Counted from the stretch's first letter, positions 9,501 through 17,817 are shown. The stretch is 61,463 bases of DNA from JBKBIP01 sp046297495 (GCA_046297495.1 JBKBIP010000033.1:1-61463), one strand, 5' to 3'. Made by a program: numbers and translations. The notes: generated by a model not told the origin, from the sequence alone.

Positions 9501-9730
9501 CAGGCTTGCACGGTGGCCACGATGTCCGCCGCGGTTCGCGGCAGTACGACTCCCGCCGGCACGATTTGGTAAATGCTGGCATCCGTGGCATACAAGGCCC
9601 GCCCTAGCCGGTCAAAGCGACTCTCCCCTTGGAGAACCTCCTCTAACTCCGCGCGCAAGCGGGCCAAGTCTGGCTGCCGCGCGGGCGACGTAGCCGATTC
9701 CGAAAGGACGGGAAGTTCGGTAATCCTCAT
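6539..9730 (-). CDS. FAD-linked and Fe-S 2-hydroxyacid dehydrogenase (GlcD/GlpC-type fusion)
   Basis: A 1063-residue fusion of a GlcD-like FAD oxidase with a GlpC-like iron-sulfur subunit, as in D-lactate and D-2-hydroxyglutarate dehydrogenases of the YdiJ type. The N-terminal FAD_binding_4 domain (about 50-260) has VLPRTAADIVATVQACARAG and ARGGGTSQAGQA. The FAD-oxidase C domain (about 270-540) has SVGCLHVRP and GALSGEHGDGLVRSPF. Then come two cluster motifs, CAGVGECRGTRGGNMCP (with the first Cys near 590) and C633xxC636xxC639xxxC643P. Two CCG domains follow, with CCGRPYISNG, CEPSCILTIQDDYP, HHCHQRAL and GCCGMAGSFGYE. It probably oxidises a D-2-hydroxyacid at the inner face of the membrane and passes electrons to quinone. 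A low-complexity linker near 900-930 separates the CCG repeats. The exact substrate is not determined. Confidence 0.9.
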   Translation of the reverse strand: MRITELPVLSESATSPARQPDLARLRAELEEVLQGESRFDRLGRALYATDASIYQIVPAGVVLPRTAADIVATVQACARAGVPITARGGGTSQAGQAIGPGVILDCSKYYHRILEINADEHWVRVEPGCVLDDLNARLKPYGLHFPLDISTSDRATIGGMIANNSSGTHSLLYGKTIDHVRELTVVRSDGKIMHCQPLDQGQWAEKARKTDHEGECHRVVTRLAAEHAAEIDRRYPKILRRVGGYNLDRFLPGQPSINLAHLLVGSEGTLGITLDAKLNLMPLPRAKGMLVIQFAELLEALAATPLILNYQPSAVEVVDRYILDSTKLNPEAARLRDFLDGDPEAILIVEFYGDSAADLSPRLEALRAELVQRGIGQHYHPAHDAAEQGRIWKLRRLALGLSMAEKGDAKAISFVEDTAVAPEKLRDYIAELLEVVRRHGTKAGVYAHASVGCLHVRPVVNLKTEAGVRQFEAIAAETAELVLKYGGALSGEHGDGLVRSPFQEKMFGPVLYQAFREIKRVFDPRGIFNPGKIVDAPPLSANLRYGPAYVTPNVPTTFDFSADGGLTQAAELCAGVGECRGTRGGNMCPSYRATREEQHATRGRANTLRLALTGQLGFQGFTDPHVKEALDLCLECKACKSECPTNVDMARLKAEFLHQYFQRHGLPWRNWLFGHIARLSRWGRLVNFLTRRPLFRWLNERLFGIDARRLPPAVVARRDRLSRRFLADATAHGGTEGRHTVLLFPDTFAEYYEPDIALAVRELLRPLQWEVELGRQDANGAVNHLVCCGRPYISNGMLDQAVRCARRNTQQLYPWAAAGKPIIACEPSCILTIQDDYPALLRGEERRQAEIVASVCRTFEEHLCDLLHQAERASTLGVEIQKELGQDALEPPLPGDNSEGKYVGSVTPTLPAPLGDEVDASQPPSPEEQSVLVELAERALQAVQPASLSFRAGPRKILVQHHCHQRALTGSDPLVRLLRQIPSAEVIDLDAGCCGMAGSFGYEKEHYDLARWVGEHQLFPTLRQADEETVIVASGFSCRMQIAHFTGKTALHPALLLRELMEK

Positions 9731-9805
9731 GGCATTGTCAGTGATGCGAAAAAGTTAGGCTACGGGATGCGTCGGGCACGCGGCGCCGCGTTGATCGCAT
9801 TTCCT

Positions 9806-10441
9806 TCAGGGGGCTGGTTTGTCCCGCGGGGCCGGAGCGGGATTCGACTCGGAAGCCTGCTCCGATACTTTCCTCTTTGAGGCCAACAGCTTGCGCGAAC
9901 GGGAAAGGATCGGCCCGATACTGTTGACGGGAATGTTGAGCACGGTACTGATTTCCTCGTAAGTATGCCCCTCGATGTAGAACAACCGCACGACTTGTCG
10001 CTCGCGGGCTGGCAAGCGCCGGAGGAGCTTTTGCACTTCTTCCAAGGTCTCCAGTCCGCCCGTCACCGCGGGGGCGGTGTCCGCCTCGACTTCGGCCAGC
10101 CGCCGCGCGTCGGCGTGCGCGGCCGGTTCGAGCACGCCGGTACGGCGATTCAACTCGTGCAAGCATCCGCGGCGCGTGACAACCGTGAGATAAGTCGCCA
10201 AGTCGCATTGGCCGCGAAATTGGCGCAGCACACTGAAATCATGAGCCACGAGCTGGACGAGCACTTCGGCGGCAATGTCTTCCGTCTCCTCCGGCCGCAG
10301 CGTCACCCCCCGGGCATGGGCCGTGTAATGCACGACATGGTAAATCAACCCCAAAAAGCGATCGACAAAATCGTTCCAGGCGTTGGTTTCTCGATTGAGA
10401 CAGCGCTGGATGAGAGCACGATCTTCTTCCGTTAGGGGCAC
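9806..10441 (-). CDS. ECF-type RNA polymerase sigma factor
   Basis: A 211-residue sigma-70 family factor of the extracytoplasmic-function size. Region 2 is at about 15-85 (DFVDRFLGLIYHVVHYTA and FRGQCDLATYLTVVTRR). Region 4, at about 125-180, has LRRLPARERQVVRLFYIEG and TYEEISTVLNIPVNSIG, a helix-turn-helix that binds the -35 element. The start is GTG at 10441, with GGAG 7-8 bases upstream. The C-terminal tail beyond about 185 (EQASESNPAPAPRDKPAP) is disordered and acts as no known domain. No anti-sigma factor gene is adjacent: the neighbours are an acyl-CoA dehydrogenase upstream and the large FAD/Fe-S dehydrogenase downstream. Its target promoters are therefore unknown. Confidence 0.9.
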   Translation of the reverse strand: MPLTEEDRALIQRCLNRETNAWNDFVDRFLGLIYHVVHYTAHARGVTLRPEETEDIAAEVLVQLVAHDFSVLRQFRGQCDLATYLTVVTRRGCLHELNRRTGVLEPAAHADARRLAEVEADTAPAVTGGLETLEEVQKLLRRLPARERQVVRLFYIEGHTYEEISTVLNIPVNSIGPILSRSRKLLASKRKVSEQASESNPAPAPRDKPAP

Positions 10442-10606
10442 GGATGGACTCCTCGATGGCTACACGATCAACTCCACCGCCACCACACCGGCGCGATGGG
10501 GGCTTCCGCACTCGCGGATCTGACTCCTAACATGTCATCTTATCATATGCCAGGAACCGAGGGGGGCATAGAGGTTCCCGCTTTTGCCGCATCGATTGAT
10601 CTTCCC

Positions 10607-11668
10607 TCATGGACCACATTCCCCCGCTGGGGCGAGATATTCCAACATGGCTTCGGCGGCGGGACGCGGACAGGACCAGACGAGGAAGAACAGAGCTTGG
10701 CGGGCCCAGCGCTGAGCAGGATGTTGGCTGAGGAAGCCGGTCCCCTTACTGGCCGTCAAGGCGGCTTGCGTGGCACGCAGCACCAGTTTGTTGGCCCGAT
10801 CGCGCAGCGTCATGGCGGCGGTGGGATCGGCGTCGGTCACGGCCAAATGGCGCAGCTCGCGGCGCGTTCCTTGGCGCAGCTGTTCCAAACGGTCCGTGGT
10901 AGCTCGTAGCTCGGCGCGGACCTGGGCTTCGTGGTGAAGATAATCAATGGCCGCCCCCGCCACTCCCAAGGCCAAGCACGAGGTTTCTAGCCCCCCCGCG
11001 CCGCGCCCTTGGCTCATCACTTTCTCGATGGGGCCAGCCAGCAGCCAGCGCCGCTCGACGCGCACCTGCCGGCAGCGCACTTCCGCCGTCCGCGAGCCAC
11101 GCAGGGCCATCAGCTCCAGCGGCGGGCCGACCTCGACGCCGGGCAAGTCGCCAGGCAAGACCAGCAGCACCTGCCGGCCATCGTCCAGGCTGCCACCAGT
11201 GATGAAGTAATCCGCCTCGGCAGCCCCCGTCACCCACGGCATGAAACCATCGAGAATGAACTCATCCCGCTCTTCTTTGACGAACAGGGCCGGTTGACCG
11301 TGTTGGCGTGAGGTAGTCAATTGCGACAAGCCAACCGTGGCAAAGCGCCCACCACATGCCAACGGCCGCAACAACTCGCGGCGCAGCTCCGGTGAACCAT
11401 GTTCCAGAATCCGCCGGCACGCGGCGTCGCGCTGACTGAGAATGAACGCCGAGGTCAGACATGCTCCCGCCAAGCGTTCGTAGCCGTCGAGCAACTCTAC
11501 TTTGCCCCATGCCGCGCCGCCGTACTCCGCTGGTATGCTCCAGCCCAACGCCCCCGCTTGTCCCAAGGCGGTCCATGATGCCGACGGCCAAACCGTTCGC
11601 GCGTCCGCGTCGGCGGCGTGTTGCGTCAACGTGGCCCACATCATCTCCAAGGCGGTGCTGGTGATCAT
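10607..11668 (-). CDS. Acyl-CoA dehydrogenase-family protein
   Basis: A 353-residue flavoprotein-like protein of the acyl-CoA dehydrogenase superfamily. The N-terminal helical domain includes LGWSIPAEYGGAAWGKVEL (about 41-59). The middle beta domain has the family's FATVGLSQLTTSRQHG region (around 110-125) and GFMPWVTGAAEADYFITGG, comparable to the KxWITNA block. The C-terminal four-helix part runs from about 220 to the end. The chain is short compared with typical members (about 380), and the catalytic glutamate could not be placed, so it may be a divergent or non-canonical member. ATG 11668 is preceded only by GAGAG. It lies 165 bp upstream of the sigma-factor gene on the same strand. Confidence 0.78.
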   Translation of the reverse strand: MITSTALEMMWATLTQHAADADARTVWPSASWTALGQAGALGWSIPAEYGGAAWGKVELLDGYERLAGACLTSAFILSQRDAACRRILEHGSPELRRELLRPLACGGRFATVGLSQLTTSRQHGQPALFVKEERDEFILDGFMPWVTGAAEADYFITGGSLDDGRQVLLVLPGDLPGVEVGPPLELMALRGSRTAEVRCRQVRVERRWLLAGPIEKVMSQGRGAGGLETSCLALGVAGAAIDYLHHEAQVRAELRATTDRLEQLRQGTRRELRHLAVTDADPTAAMTLRDRANKLVLRATQAALTASKGTGFLSQHPAQRWARQALFFLVWSCPRPAAEAMLEYLAPAGECGP

Positions 11669-12031
11669 GGCAAGCTCTCAGTGCAAGCGGATGGCACCCT
11701 GTTCGTCCGACAAGCGGATACGTCAAAGCATGAGCGCGGTTCGGCGCGGAACGCCCGCATCAGCGTCTTGAAGCATGGATCGTGATCCATCCCCATTTCC
11801 CCAACAGACGGATGCCGTGTGGTTCATTACACAACATGGTTATCACCTATGCAAGGAGATGGATTACTCAGGGCCGTCCGCACGCTGGATTTCCTGTCAT
11901 GGGTTTCTGGCGATACTTCGCGACGCGCCGAATGCGCCGCGGTGGAAATCCACCGTCCCCTTGCCCTGGTGGGTGGCTTAGGCCATAATCGCAATCATGC
12001 GAATCAAGTCCAGCTTCCAGGAGATGGCCGC
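11669..12031. other. Divergent intergenic region, acyl-CoA dehydrogenase / WD40 protein
   Basis: This 363-bp stretch separates two divergent genes and must contain their promoters. I see no convincing promoter boxes. A small palindrome, ATGGATC-GT-GATCCAT, lies at about 11774-11789. An open frame continues upstream of the WD40 start (from 11819), but its translation has no domain character. AGGAG at 12019-12023 is the ribosome binding site that fixes the WD40 start. Confidence 0.5.
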
Positions 12032-13546
12032 ATGATCTTTTCCTATGCTTGTTCGCAGGGGCATCAATGGCATCTTAATGTCGCGGACCAACTGCCAGCG
12101 AATGATCTCTGGATCTTGTGCCCGGTCTGCGGCGCCAAGCCGGTCCCCTCTCAAGCGGCGCGGACCGAACCGGCGGGCGCCATCGACGTGGAGCCGGTGG
12201 CGTCTGGGCCGAACATGGAGCTAGCCCACGCTGGCCAACCGTCCGAGCCGGTAACGGCTCCCCCCTTATCGGTCGAGCCGGTGCCGCAACCCTACTGGGA
12301 ACCGCGCGCGGATGAGGAACCCGCCCCTGCGGACTTGAACGACATTCCACCGTTGCCCAAATACCTCGGTAATATGGACAGGCACACGCCATCGAGCCAT
12401 GTTTGGGGAATTCCGGCTCGTGGCCTGGTGCTGGGAAGCGTGGTAGTGGCTCTGTTGGCGGTGGTGGGCGGAATCGCGGCGGCTCTATGGTATCCAGGTG
12501 GCGCGAACGATGCCGGTTCGCGCAGTGCGTCGCGTGCGTTGGCGCCAGCTGCGGAAACGCAGTGGCACCGAGACCTGGAGCGCCTGACCGACGCCTTGTG
12601 GGAAATCGACCTCCTCCGGCGCCAGCTCGACCAGGAACGGGCCAAGACGCGCTTGCTGCTCCATCAGCGGCGACCGGAAAGTTTTTTGACACTGAAGGAT
12701 CAAGACACGGTCTCCTGCCTAGCGCCTTCCCCCCTAGGAGCACGGTTGGCGTCGGCGGGGGATAATCGAGTGATCATTTGGGACAGTCTCACGGGTGAAA
12801 AACTACGGACACTTAAGGGACATCATGTGGATGTATTGTGCGTCGCTTACGGCTCCAACGGCATCTGGCTGGCGACCGGCGGCGCTGATCATCAGGTGAA
12901 GCTCTGGAACACCGACGAAGGGCGCGAGGCCCATACGTTCAAGGGGCATTCGGATCGCGTGAGCTGCGTCGGCTTCGAGCCAACCAATCGGCTTTTGGCT
13001 TCGGGAAGTCGGGACAAAACGATTCGGCTGTGGAACATGGAGACCATGCAGTTTGTCAAGTCCTTGGCGGGACACGGCGCCGAAGTTTGCGGCGTGGCCT
13101 TCAGTCCCAATGGTCAGCGCTTGGCCTCCGCCAGCGCGGACGGCACGGCCCGCATCTGGGACGTGGCCAGCGGCCAGACCTTGCACACGCTCAAGGGACA
13201 CACCAGCCAGGTCATGTGCGTCGCTTGGAGCCCCGACGGCCGGCGGATTGCCACGGGCGGCGAGGATGATACGCTGATCCTATGGGATGCCGACACCGGC
13301 GCCAAAGTCCGGCTCATCAAAGGACATAGCAATGAAATTCGCGGCGTGGCCTTCTGTCCCGATAGCCGCCGATTGGCCTCAGGCAGCGCCGACCAACGGG
13401 TCAATGTCTGGGACGTGAACACCGGAGCGATGCTGTTCACACACAAGGGGCATCTGGCCGAAGTGACCAGCGTGGCCTTTGAGGGCCAGCGCATCGCTTC
13501 GTCGGATGCCAGCGGCGTGATTCACGTGTGGAAGTTGGAGAATTAG
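12032..13546 (+). CDS. Membrane-anchored zinc-ribbon/WD40 repeat protein
   Basis: A 504-residue protein with an unusual order of parts. Residues 1-40 form a zinc-ribbon-like head (CSQGHQW then CPVCG). A proline-rich linker follows to about 120. One membrane helix is at about 130-150 (LVLGSVVVALLAVVGGIAAAL), and a short coiled coil (ERLTDALWEIDLLRRQLDQE) sits near 185-205. The rest is a seven-bladed WD40 propeller; each blade ends in GH...W-type repeats such as LKGHHVDVLCVAYG, FKGHSDRVSCVGF and IKGHSNEIRGVAF. By topology the propeller is probably outside the cytoplasm and the zinc head inside, but the opposite orientation cannot be excluded. ATG 12032 is chosen because AGGAG lies 8 bases upstream; the longer frame from 11819 has no domain or site. 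No enzymatic residues are seen; a scaffold role is inferred. Confidence 0.85.
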   Translation: MIFSYACSQGHQWHLNVADQLPANDLWILCPVCGAKPVPSQAARTEPAGAIDVEPVASGPNMELAHAGQPSEPVTAPPLSVEPVPQPYWEPRADEEPAPADLNDIPPLPKYLGNMDRHTPSSHVWGIPARGLVLGSVVVALLAVVGGIAAALWYPGGANDAGSRSASRALAPAAETQWHRDLERLTDALWEIDLLRRQLDQERAKTRLLLHQRRPESFLTLKDQDTVSCLAPSPLGARLASAGDNRVIIWDSLTGEKLRTLKGHHVDVLCVAYGSNGIWLATGGADHQVKLWNTDEGREAHTFKGHSDRVSCVGFEPTNRLLASGSRDKTIRLWNMETMQFVKSLAGHGAEVCGVAFSPNGQRLASASADGTARIWDVASGQTLHTLKGHTSQVMCVAWSPDGRRIATGGEDDTLILWDADTGAKVRLIKGHSNEIRGVAFCPDSRRLASGSADQRVNVWDVNTGAMLFTHKGHLAEVTSVAFEGQRIASSDASGVIHVWKLEN

Positions 13547-13596
13547 AGCGACGCGCCCAGGAATAGCCCACGGATTTTATACCTGGATGGGAGGCG

Positions 13597-13670
13597 CGGA
13601 TTGCCGCCGTGCTTTGGCACGATTCTCACAGCACGGATTGCCGCCGTGCTCTGGCGCGATTCTCACAGCA
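13597..13670. repeat. Two-copy 37-bp tandem repeat
   Basis: CGGATTGCCGCCGTGCT begins at 13597 and again at 13634, and each copy continues through TTCTCACAGCA with two or three substitutions. The unit is 37 bp. It lies between the WD40 gene and a small open frame and does not look coding. Confidence 0.8.
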
Positions 13671-13774
13671 CTGACATTGCTCGACTTTTTTTCCGATTCG
13701 TCGATTCGCCCGGACTGCCGTATCCTTGCGCGAACCGAATCCATTTTCAAAACAAACTCGAAAGTCCATGCAAC

Positions 13775-13990
13775 ATGAAGGAATACTGCTACGTGATCGT
13801 GCGGCGTGATGGCACCAGTTTTTTGCTGGAACAACGCGGCGAGGAAGGCCCCAGCCTGCCGAAATTGCTGCACGAAGGCTGGCGCCCCGTCCGCGAGATG
13901 GCGGCGCGCGGCGTCGGCCGCGGCCCTGCCGACCTGTTCGACCTGCAACCGTTGGCCCTGGTGCTGCTGGAACGGGAAAAAGGGGGATGA
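13775..13990 (+). CDS. Small conserved-looking protein of unknown function
   Basis: A 71-residue acidic/basic mixed protein (MKEYCYVIVRRDGTSFLLEQ then RGEEGPSLPKLLHEGWRPVR) with no signal peptide or membrane helix. The pattern of a two-strand start followed by LLHEGWRPVREMAARG is that of a folded small domain. I do not recognise the family. The frame is open upstream to 13601, but that part consists of the tandem repeat and is unlikely to be translated. No strong ribosome binding site precedes ATG 13775. A palindromic repeat begins 9 bases after the stop and could end its transcript. It could also be a random frame. Confidence 0.5.
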   Translation: MKEYCYVIVRRDGTSFLLEQRGEEGPSLPKLLHEGWRPVREMAARGVGRGPADLFDLQPLALVLLEREKGG

Positions 13991-13998
13991 TGGACAAG

Positions 13999-14040
13999 AA
14001 AAGGGGACGCGATCGAAATACGAGTCGCGTCCCCTTTTCT
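13999..14040. repeat. Short copy of the AAAAGGGGACGCG palindromic repeat family
   Basis: AAAAGGGGACGCG (13999-14011) and CGCGTCCCCTTTT (about 14026-14038) are perfect inverted arms. The family has two long copies at 32686-32768 and 32871-32951; here the interior is reduced to about 14 bases. With A's on one side and T's on the other it could fold as a terminator-type hairpin in either direction. The rest of the 304-bp gap up to the Trm112-like gene (14295) shows nothing else recognisable. Confidence 0.85.
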
Positions 14041-14294
14041 TCTGCTTCTTGCATGAAGATCGACGCCGCAATAGAATTGGGGTTGTTGTTCATAACAACG
14101 CCTCATCATGGTCTGCTTGAGGCAAAAGGTAAACGGTTCTCACACCAACAAGTTTACCTCGACTTCATCGAGGCCCTGATTAGTATCCAGGCGCTGCACC
14201 TGACCGGGGCTGCCATCCTGGTTTTCCGAGCTTCAACGTTCTTGCAGCCAGTCATGAAATTCCAGCCCGAGGTTGAATCCAAAGAGGAACATCC

Positions 14295-14507
14295 GTGCTT
14301 AGTCCCGAATTGTTGCAAATCCTGCGTTGTCCAGTGGACCCCAAACGGCAAACGCCGCTGGTGGAAGAGGGGACTTCCCTCATCTGCCCGCGCTGCCAGA
14401 TCAAGTTCTCTATCAAGGACGGCTTCCCCGTCATGATCATCGATGAGGCCGATTTACCAACCGGCTGCGAGAACGCGGAGGAATTGGCGAAGTTGCACGA
14501 GATGTAA
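14295..14507 (+). CDS. Trm112-like zinc-ribbon protein (UPF0434/YcaR family)
   Basis: A 70-residue protein of the Trm112/YcaR family. Eukaryotic and archaeal relatives activate methyltransferases; bacterial ones are small zinc-ribbon proteins of uncertain role. LLQILRCPVDPKRQTPL (residues 6-22) gives the first cysteine, ICPRCQIKFSIKDGFPVMI (about 29-48) the second CxxC and the conserved IxDGFPVM segment. The first CxxC found in many relatives is reduced to a single Cys here. The start is GTG 14295 after GAGGAAC. Length matches the family (60-70). It stands alone, upstream of the M1 peptidase gene. Confidence 0.85.
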   Translation: MLSPELLQILRCPVDPKRQTPLVEEGTSLICPRCQIKFSIKDGFPVMIIDEADLPTGCENAEELAKLHEM

Positions 14508-14664
14508 GCGCCCCGCCCGCGGCGTACATGGCTTCATCGCTATTCCCATTCTTTTCTAACTTCCCTCGATACCAGTTGGCATGGACGGCGGAGCGATCTC
14601 TTGCTATGGACCATGCCGCGAACGTCTCATCTTCGTTGATGTGTCTCACGAATACGAGGTTGTC

Positions 14665-17600
14665 GTGGTGCGCAGGTTGGTTCGATCTCTGCTGTCGTGC
14701 CTGGCGCTGGGGCTGGCGTCCGTTGGTTCATTGGCGGCGGCGGCGGTCTATGAGGCGCCCCCCTATTTGCCGCGCTACGATCTCGACATCTTCATGGACC
14801 TGGATCAGCATATCGTTCGGGTCCAACAGCGCGTGCTCTGGACGAACACCCATCAGCGCCCCGCCCATGAGCTGGTGTTCAATGTCCATTCCCATTTCCA
14901 ACTGCCGAAGGAACAAGTCGCCCTGACCGCGAAGACGTTGGAGCTGCTGCGCATGGCGCCGCACAAGGCGCTCGACACCGTGGGCCGAGCCGGCAATGTC
15001 GAGAAGGTGACGTCCGGCCAGGCGGAGTTGCCGTTTTATTGGAAAGAAGACAACCACACCGCCTTGGTGGTGCCGTTGCCTGACCCCGTGGGGCCGGGGC
15101 AATCCATCGAGGTCGGGGTGACATTCACCCTGAGGCTCCCTCCCAAACAGGGGCGCTGGGGGCAGTGGAAAGGCGTGACTTATTTAAGCCATTGGTTGCC
15201 GATACTGGCCTATTACGACGACTGCGGCTGGCAGCCGACCCCATTCGTCCCGTGGCATCAGCCGTTCTTCAACGAAGCGGGGGTGTACAGCGCCCGCGTG
15301 ACGCTTCCTGGCGATCAAATCGTCGCTTGCACGGGGCCGATTGTGGGCGTCACCGATTTGGACAATGGTTGGCAATGCCTTGACATCGGCGCGCGGCCGG
15401 CGCGCGATTTCGCTTTGCTGTGCAGCGCCCGCTATCGCGCGTTTCACGGCCAAGCGGGGCCAGTGGCCGTCTCCGTCCTGGCCTTTCCCGAACATGAGCA
15501 CTACGCCCGCGCCATGGTTGGCATCGCCTGCGAAGCCATCACCACCTACAGCAAATGGTTTGGCCCCTATCCGTATGAGAATTTCACCATCGCCGAATCG
15601 TACTTTCCCTGGAATGGCAACGAGTGCTCCGGGCTGGTGATGATCGATCATCGCGTCTTCAACATGCCCCATTTGGCCGAGAATTACGTCGATTATCTGG
15701 TCTCTCACGAAATCTGCCATCAGTGGTGGTACAACGTCGTCGGCACCAACGGCTATTGCGAAACCTGGATGGACGAGGGTTTGGCGACGCACTTGAGCCA
15801 TCGCTTGCTCAATCAGAAGCACGGCAAGAACAACACCTTGTTGAAGTTTCCCGGCTGGCTGGAGTGGCTGCCGAACATCCGCCGAGATAACTACCGGCAC
15901 TACGGCTTCTACGGCAGCGTGGCACGGGGAGAAACGACCCGCGTGGTGCAGGACATGGAGAAGTTCGGCCACGTCGTCACCCTGTTCAGCATGTGCTACG
16001 ACAAGGGGAGCAAAGTCACCGGCATGATCGAGGACCGGCTAGGGGAGGCGGCTTTTCTCGATTTCTTGCGCATCATTTACGCCAAGTATTATTTCCGCGT
16101 CCTGCGCATCAAGGATTTTCAACGCGAGCTAGAGGAATATACCGGCTACTCCTGGGAGGAATTTTTCCACCGCTGGTTGTACGGCGAGGGGCTGACGGAT
16201 TGGTGTCTCGAAAAGGTCCGTATTGAGAAAACCGATTGGAGTAGATGGCAACATCCGATCCGGGACTTCGACGCTCCGGCGGATTGCCGCTGCCGCCGCC
16301 CGTGCGGCGAAACCGCCTACAAGGTGACGGTGTTCCTGCGGCAAAAAGGGGACTTCAACGAACCGACCGTCGTGGGATTCAGCTTCGACGGCAAGAAGGA
16401 ATGCTACCCGGTGCGCGTGCCGCTATTCCCCCAGGCGCAGGTCTTGGAATTAGATGAACCGCCCGCTCGCGTCGTGATGCTGTCAGCGGACGAAGTGCGT
16501 CTGGATGTCATCTTACCGTGTCCGCCCACCCAGGTGACGGTGGACCCGGATCATATTCTGGTGGACCGTAACCCGGCCAACAACTACTGGAAGCCTCGGC
16601 TACGTTGGCGCTTGACTCCGCTGTATACGCAATTGGAGGAAACGGACCTGGCCGGTGATTACACGGCCTGGAACATCATCGCTGGGCCGTGGGTGTACGC
16701 GCCGACCTTTAATGATGCTTGGTTCACGCGCTCGGAGATGGCGGGGGTGCGTCTCGGCTTGTACCGCACGCAGCAGCTGGCCGCCGGCGTGTATGCCGCC
16801 TACCGCACCGACTACCGCGACATCGCCGTCGGCGTCGATGTGCTGCGCGACCATTGGCCGTGGCCGAACACACAGGTCGGCTTCCTGGCCGAGCGCCACC
16901 TGACGGGTACCGACGACGCCGATGAAGGGCACGCCGACCGGGGCGTGCTCTATGGACGCTACATCATCACCTATGGCAGCAGCTTGTACCTGCCGCCGTT
17001 TCATTACGTGGACCTTTTCGGGGCCGTCCAGGACGATTACTTGCCCAGTCCTCGGCGGATGCTGCCTCCCGGAGCGCGCCAGTTCAACCATCAAACCTTG
17101 GTCGGCCTGCACCATCAGATCAATTATTTGACACCCTATTGGGACCCGGCGGCTGGCTTTCGCTGGGAATCGACCTATGCCTACGGGCTGCCGGTGCGCG
17201 GCGTCGATGAATCGTACCACCAACTGTTCTCGCAATTCTCCCTGGTCAAGTCGATGCCCAACCTTACGGGCTGGCTGGGGGACGAGCCGGCCGGCTGGAA
17301 GAACCTTCTCGAAGGACCGTTACGCTGGTTGTCGCTCAGCCGGTGGGCGTTTCAGCTGTATGGAGCCATCGGTTTCCCGACTGATGGGGCCTTCTTCACG
17401 CTCGGCGGCAGCCAGCTGTTGCGCGGCTTCGACCTGTCCGACCGGCAAGGGAACATCGTTTGGGTGGCCAACGTCGAATGGCGACTGCCGGTGTTTTATG
17501 ACGTGAATTGGAACTTCGTGGACCGCACCGCCGGCATCCGCAACGTCTATGTGGCTGGTTTCTACGACATCGGCGACGCCTACATCAACAATCAATCTCA

Positions 17601-17754
17601 GGGGAGTGTCGTTCATTCCGTGGGGGGCGGCTTGCGCGTGGACATGGCCTGGTTCAGCTTCATTGAACATAGTGTCATCCGTCTGGATTTCGCCAAGGCC
17701 ATCCACCAAGGGACCCCCATTCAAGTCTGGTTTGGGTTTCAGCATCCGTTTTGA
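14665..17754 (+). CDS. M1-family metallopeptidase fused to Omp85-like outer-membrane beta barrel
   Basis: About 1029 residues, exported (signal peptide VRRLVRSLLSCLALGL...AAA). The first 600 residues are an M1 aminopeptidase-type unit with the beta saddle (about 25-230), a GxMEN-like exopeptidase loop GNECSGLVM (around 318) and the zinc site HEICH at 348-352 with the third ligand Glu at 371 (HEXXH-X18-E). A Cys-rich link (DCRCRRPC, about 540) follows. From about 640 the chain has alternating aromatic beta strands typical of a bacterial surface antigen/Omp85 barrel: LGGSQLLRGFDLSDRQGN (about 915), then WVANVEWRLPVFYDVNW, and a terminal FGFQHPF ending in Phe as outer-membrane signals do. Start GTG 14665 or 14668 follows CGAGG; the frame is open to ATG 14581, but that part lacks sense. 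It probably places a peptidase at the outer membrane surface or periplasmic face. Confidence 0.85.
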   Translation: MVRRLVRSLLSCLALGLASVGSLAAAAVYEAPPYLPRYDLDIFMDLDQHIVRVQQRVLWTNTHQRPAHELVFNVHSHFQLPKEQVALTAKTLELLRMAPHKALDTVGRAGNVEKVTSGQAELPFYWKEDNHTALVVPLPDPVGPGQSIEVGVTFTLRLPPKQGRWGQWKGVTYLSHWLPILAYYDDCGWQPTPFVPWHQPFFNEAGVYSARVTLPGDQIVACTGPIVGVTDLDNGWQCLDIGARPARDFALLCSARYRAFHGQAGPVAVSVLAFPEHEHYARAMVGIACEAITTYSKWFGPYPYENFTIAESYFPWNGNECSGLVMIDHRVFNMPHLAENYVDYLVSHEICHQWWYNVVGTNGYCETWMDEGLATHLSHRLLNQKHGKNNTLLKFPGWLEWLPNIRRDNYRHYGFYGSVARGETTRVVQDMEKFGHVVTLFSMCYDKGSKVTGMIEDRLGEAAFLDFLRIIYAKYYFRVLRIKDFQRELEEYTGYSWEEFFHRWLYGEGLTDWCLEKVRIEKTDWSRWQHPIRDFDAPADCRCRRPCGETAYKVTVFLRQKGDFNEPTVVGFSFDGKKECYPVRVPLFPQAQVLELDEPPARVVMLSADEVRLDVILPCPPTQVTVDPDHILVDRNPANNYWKPRLRWRLTPLYTQLEETDLAGDYTAWNIIAGPWVYAPTFNDAWFTRSEMAGVRLGLYRTQQLAAGVYAAYRTDYRDIAVGVDVLRDHWPWPNTQVGFLAERHLTGTDDADEGHADRGVLYGRYIITYGSSLYLPPFHYVDLFGAVQDDYLPSPRRMLPPGARQFNHQTLVGLHHQINYLTPYWDPAAGFRWESTYAYGLPVRGVDESYHQLFSQFSLVKSMPNLTGWLGDEPAGWKNLLEGPLRWLSLSRWAFQLYGAIGFPTDGAFFTLGGSQLLRGFDLSDRQGNIVWVANVEWRLPVFYDVNWNFVDRTAGIRNVYVAGFYDIGDAYINNQSQGSVVHSVGGGLRVDMAWFSFIEHSVIRLDFAKAIHQGTPIQVWFGFQHPF

Positions 17755-17817
17755 GACGTGCCAGCAAAATGGACGACGCCCGCGTTCAGGCGCAACCGCC
17801 GGTAATAGCGGCACGTA

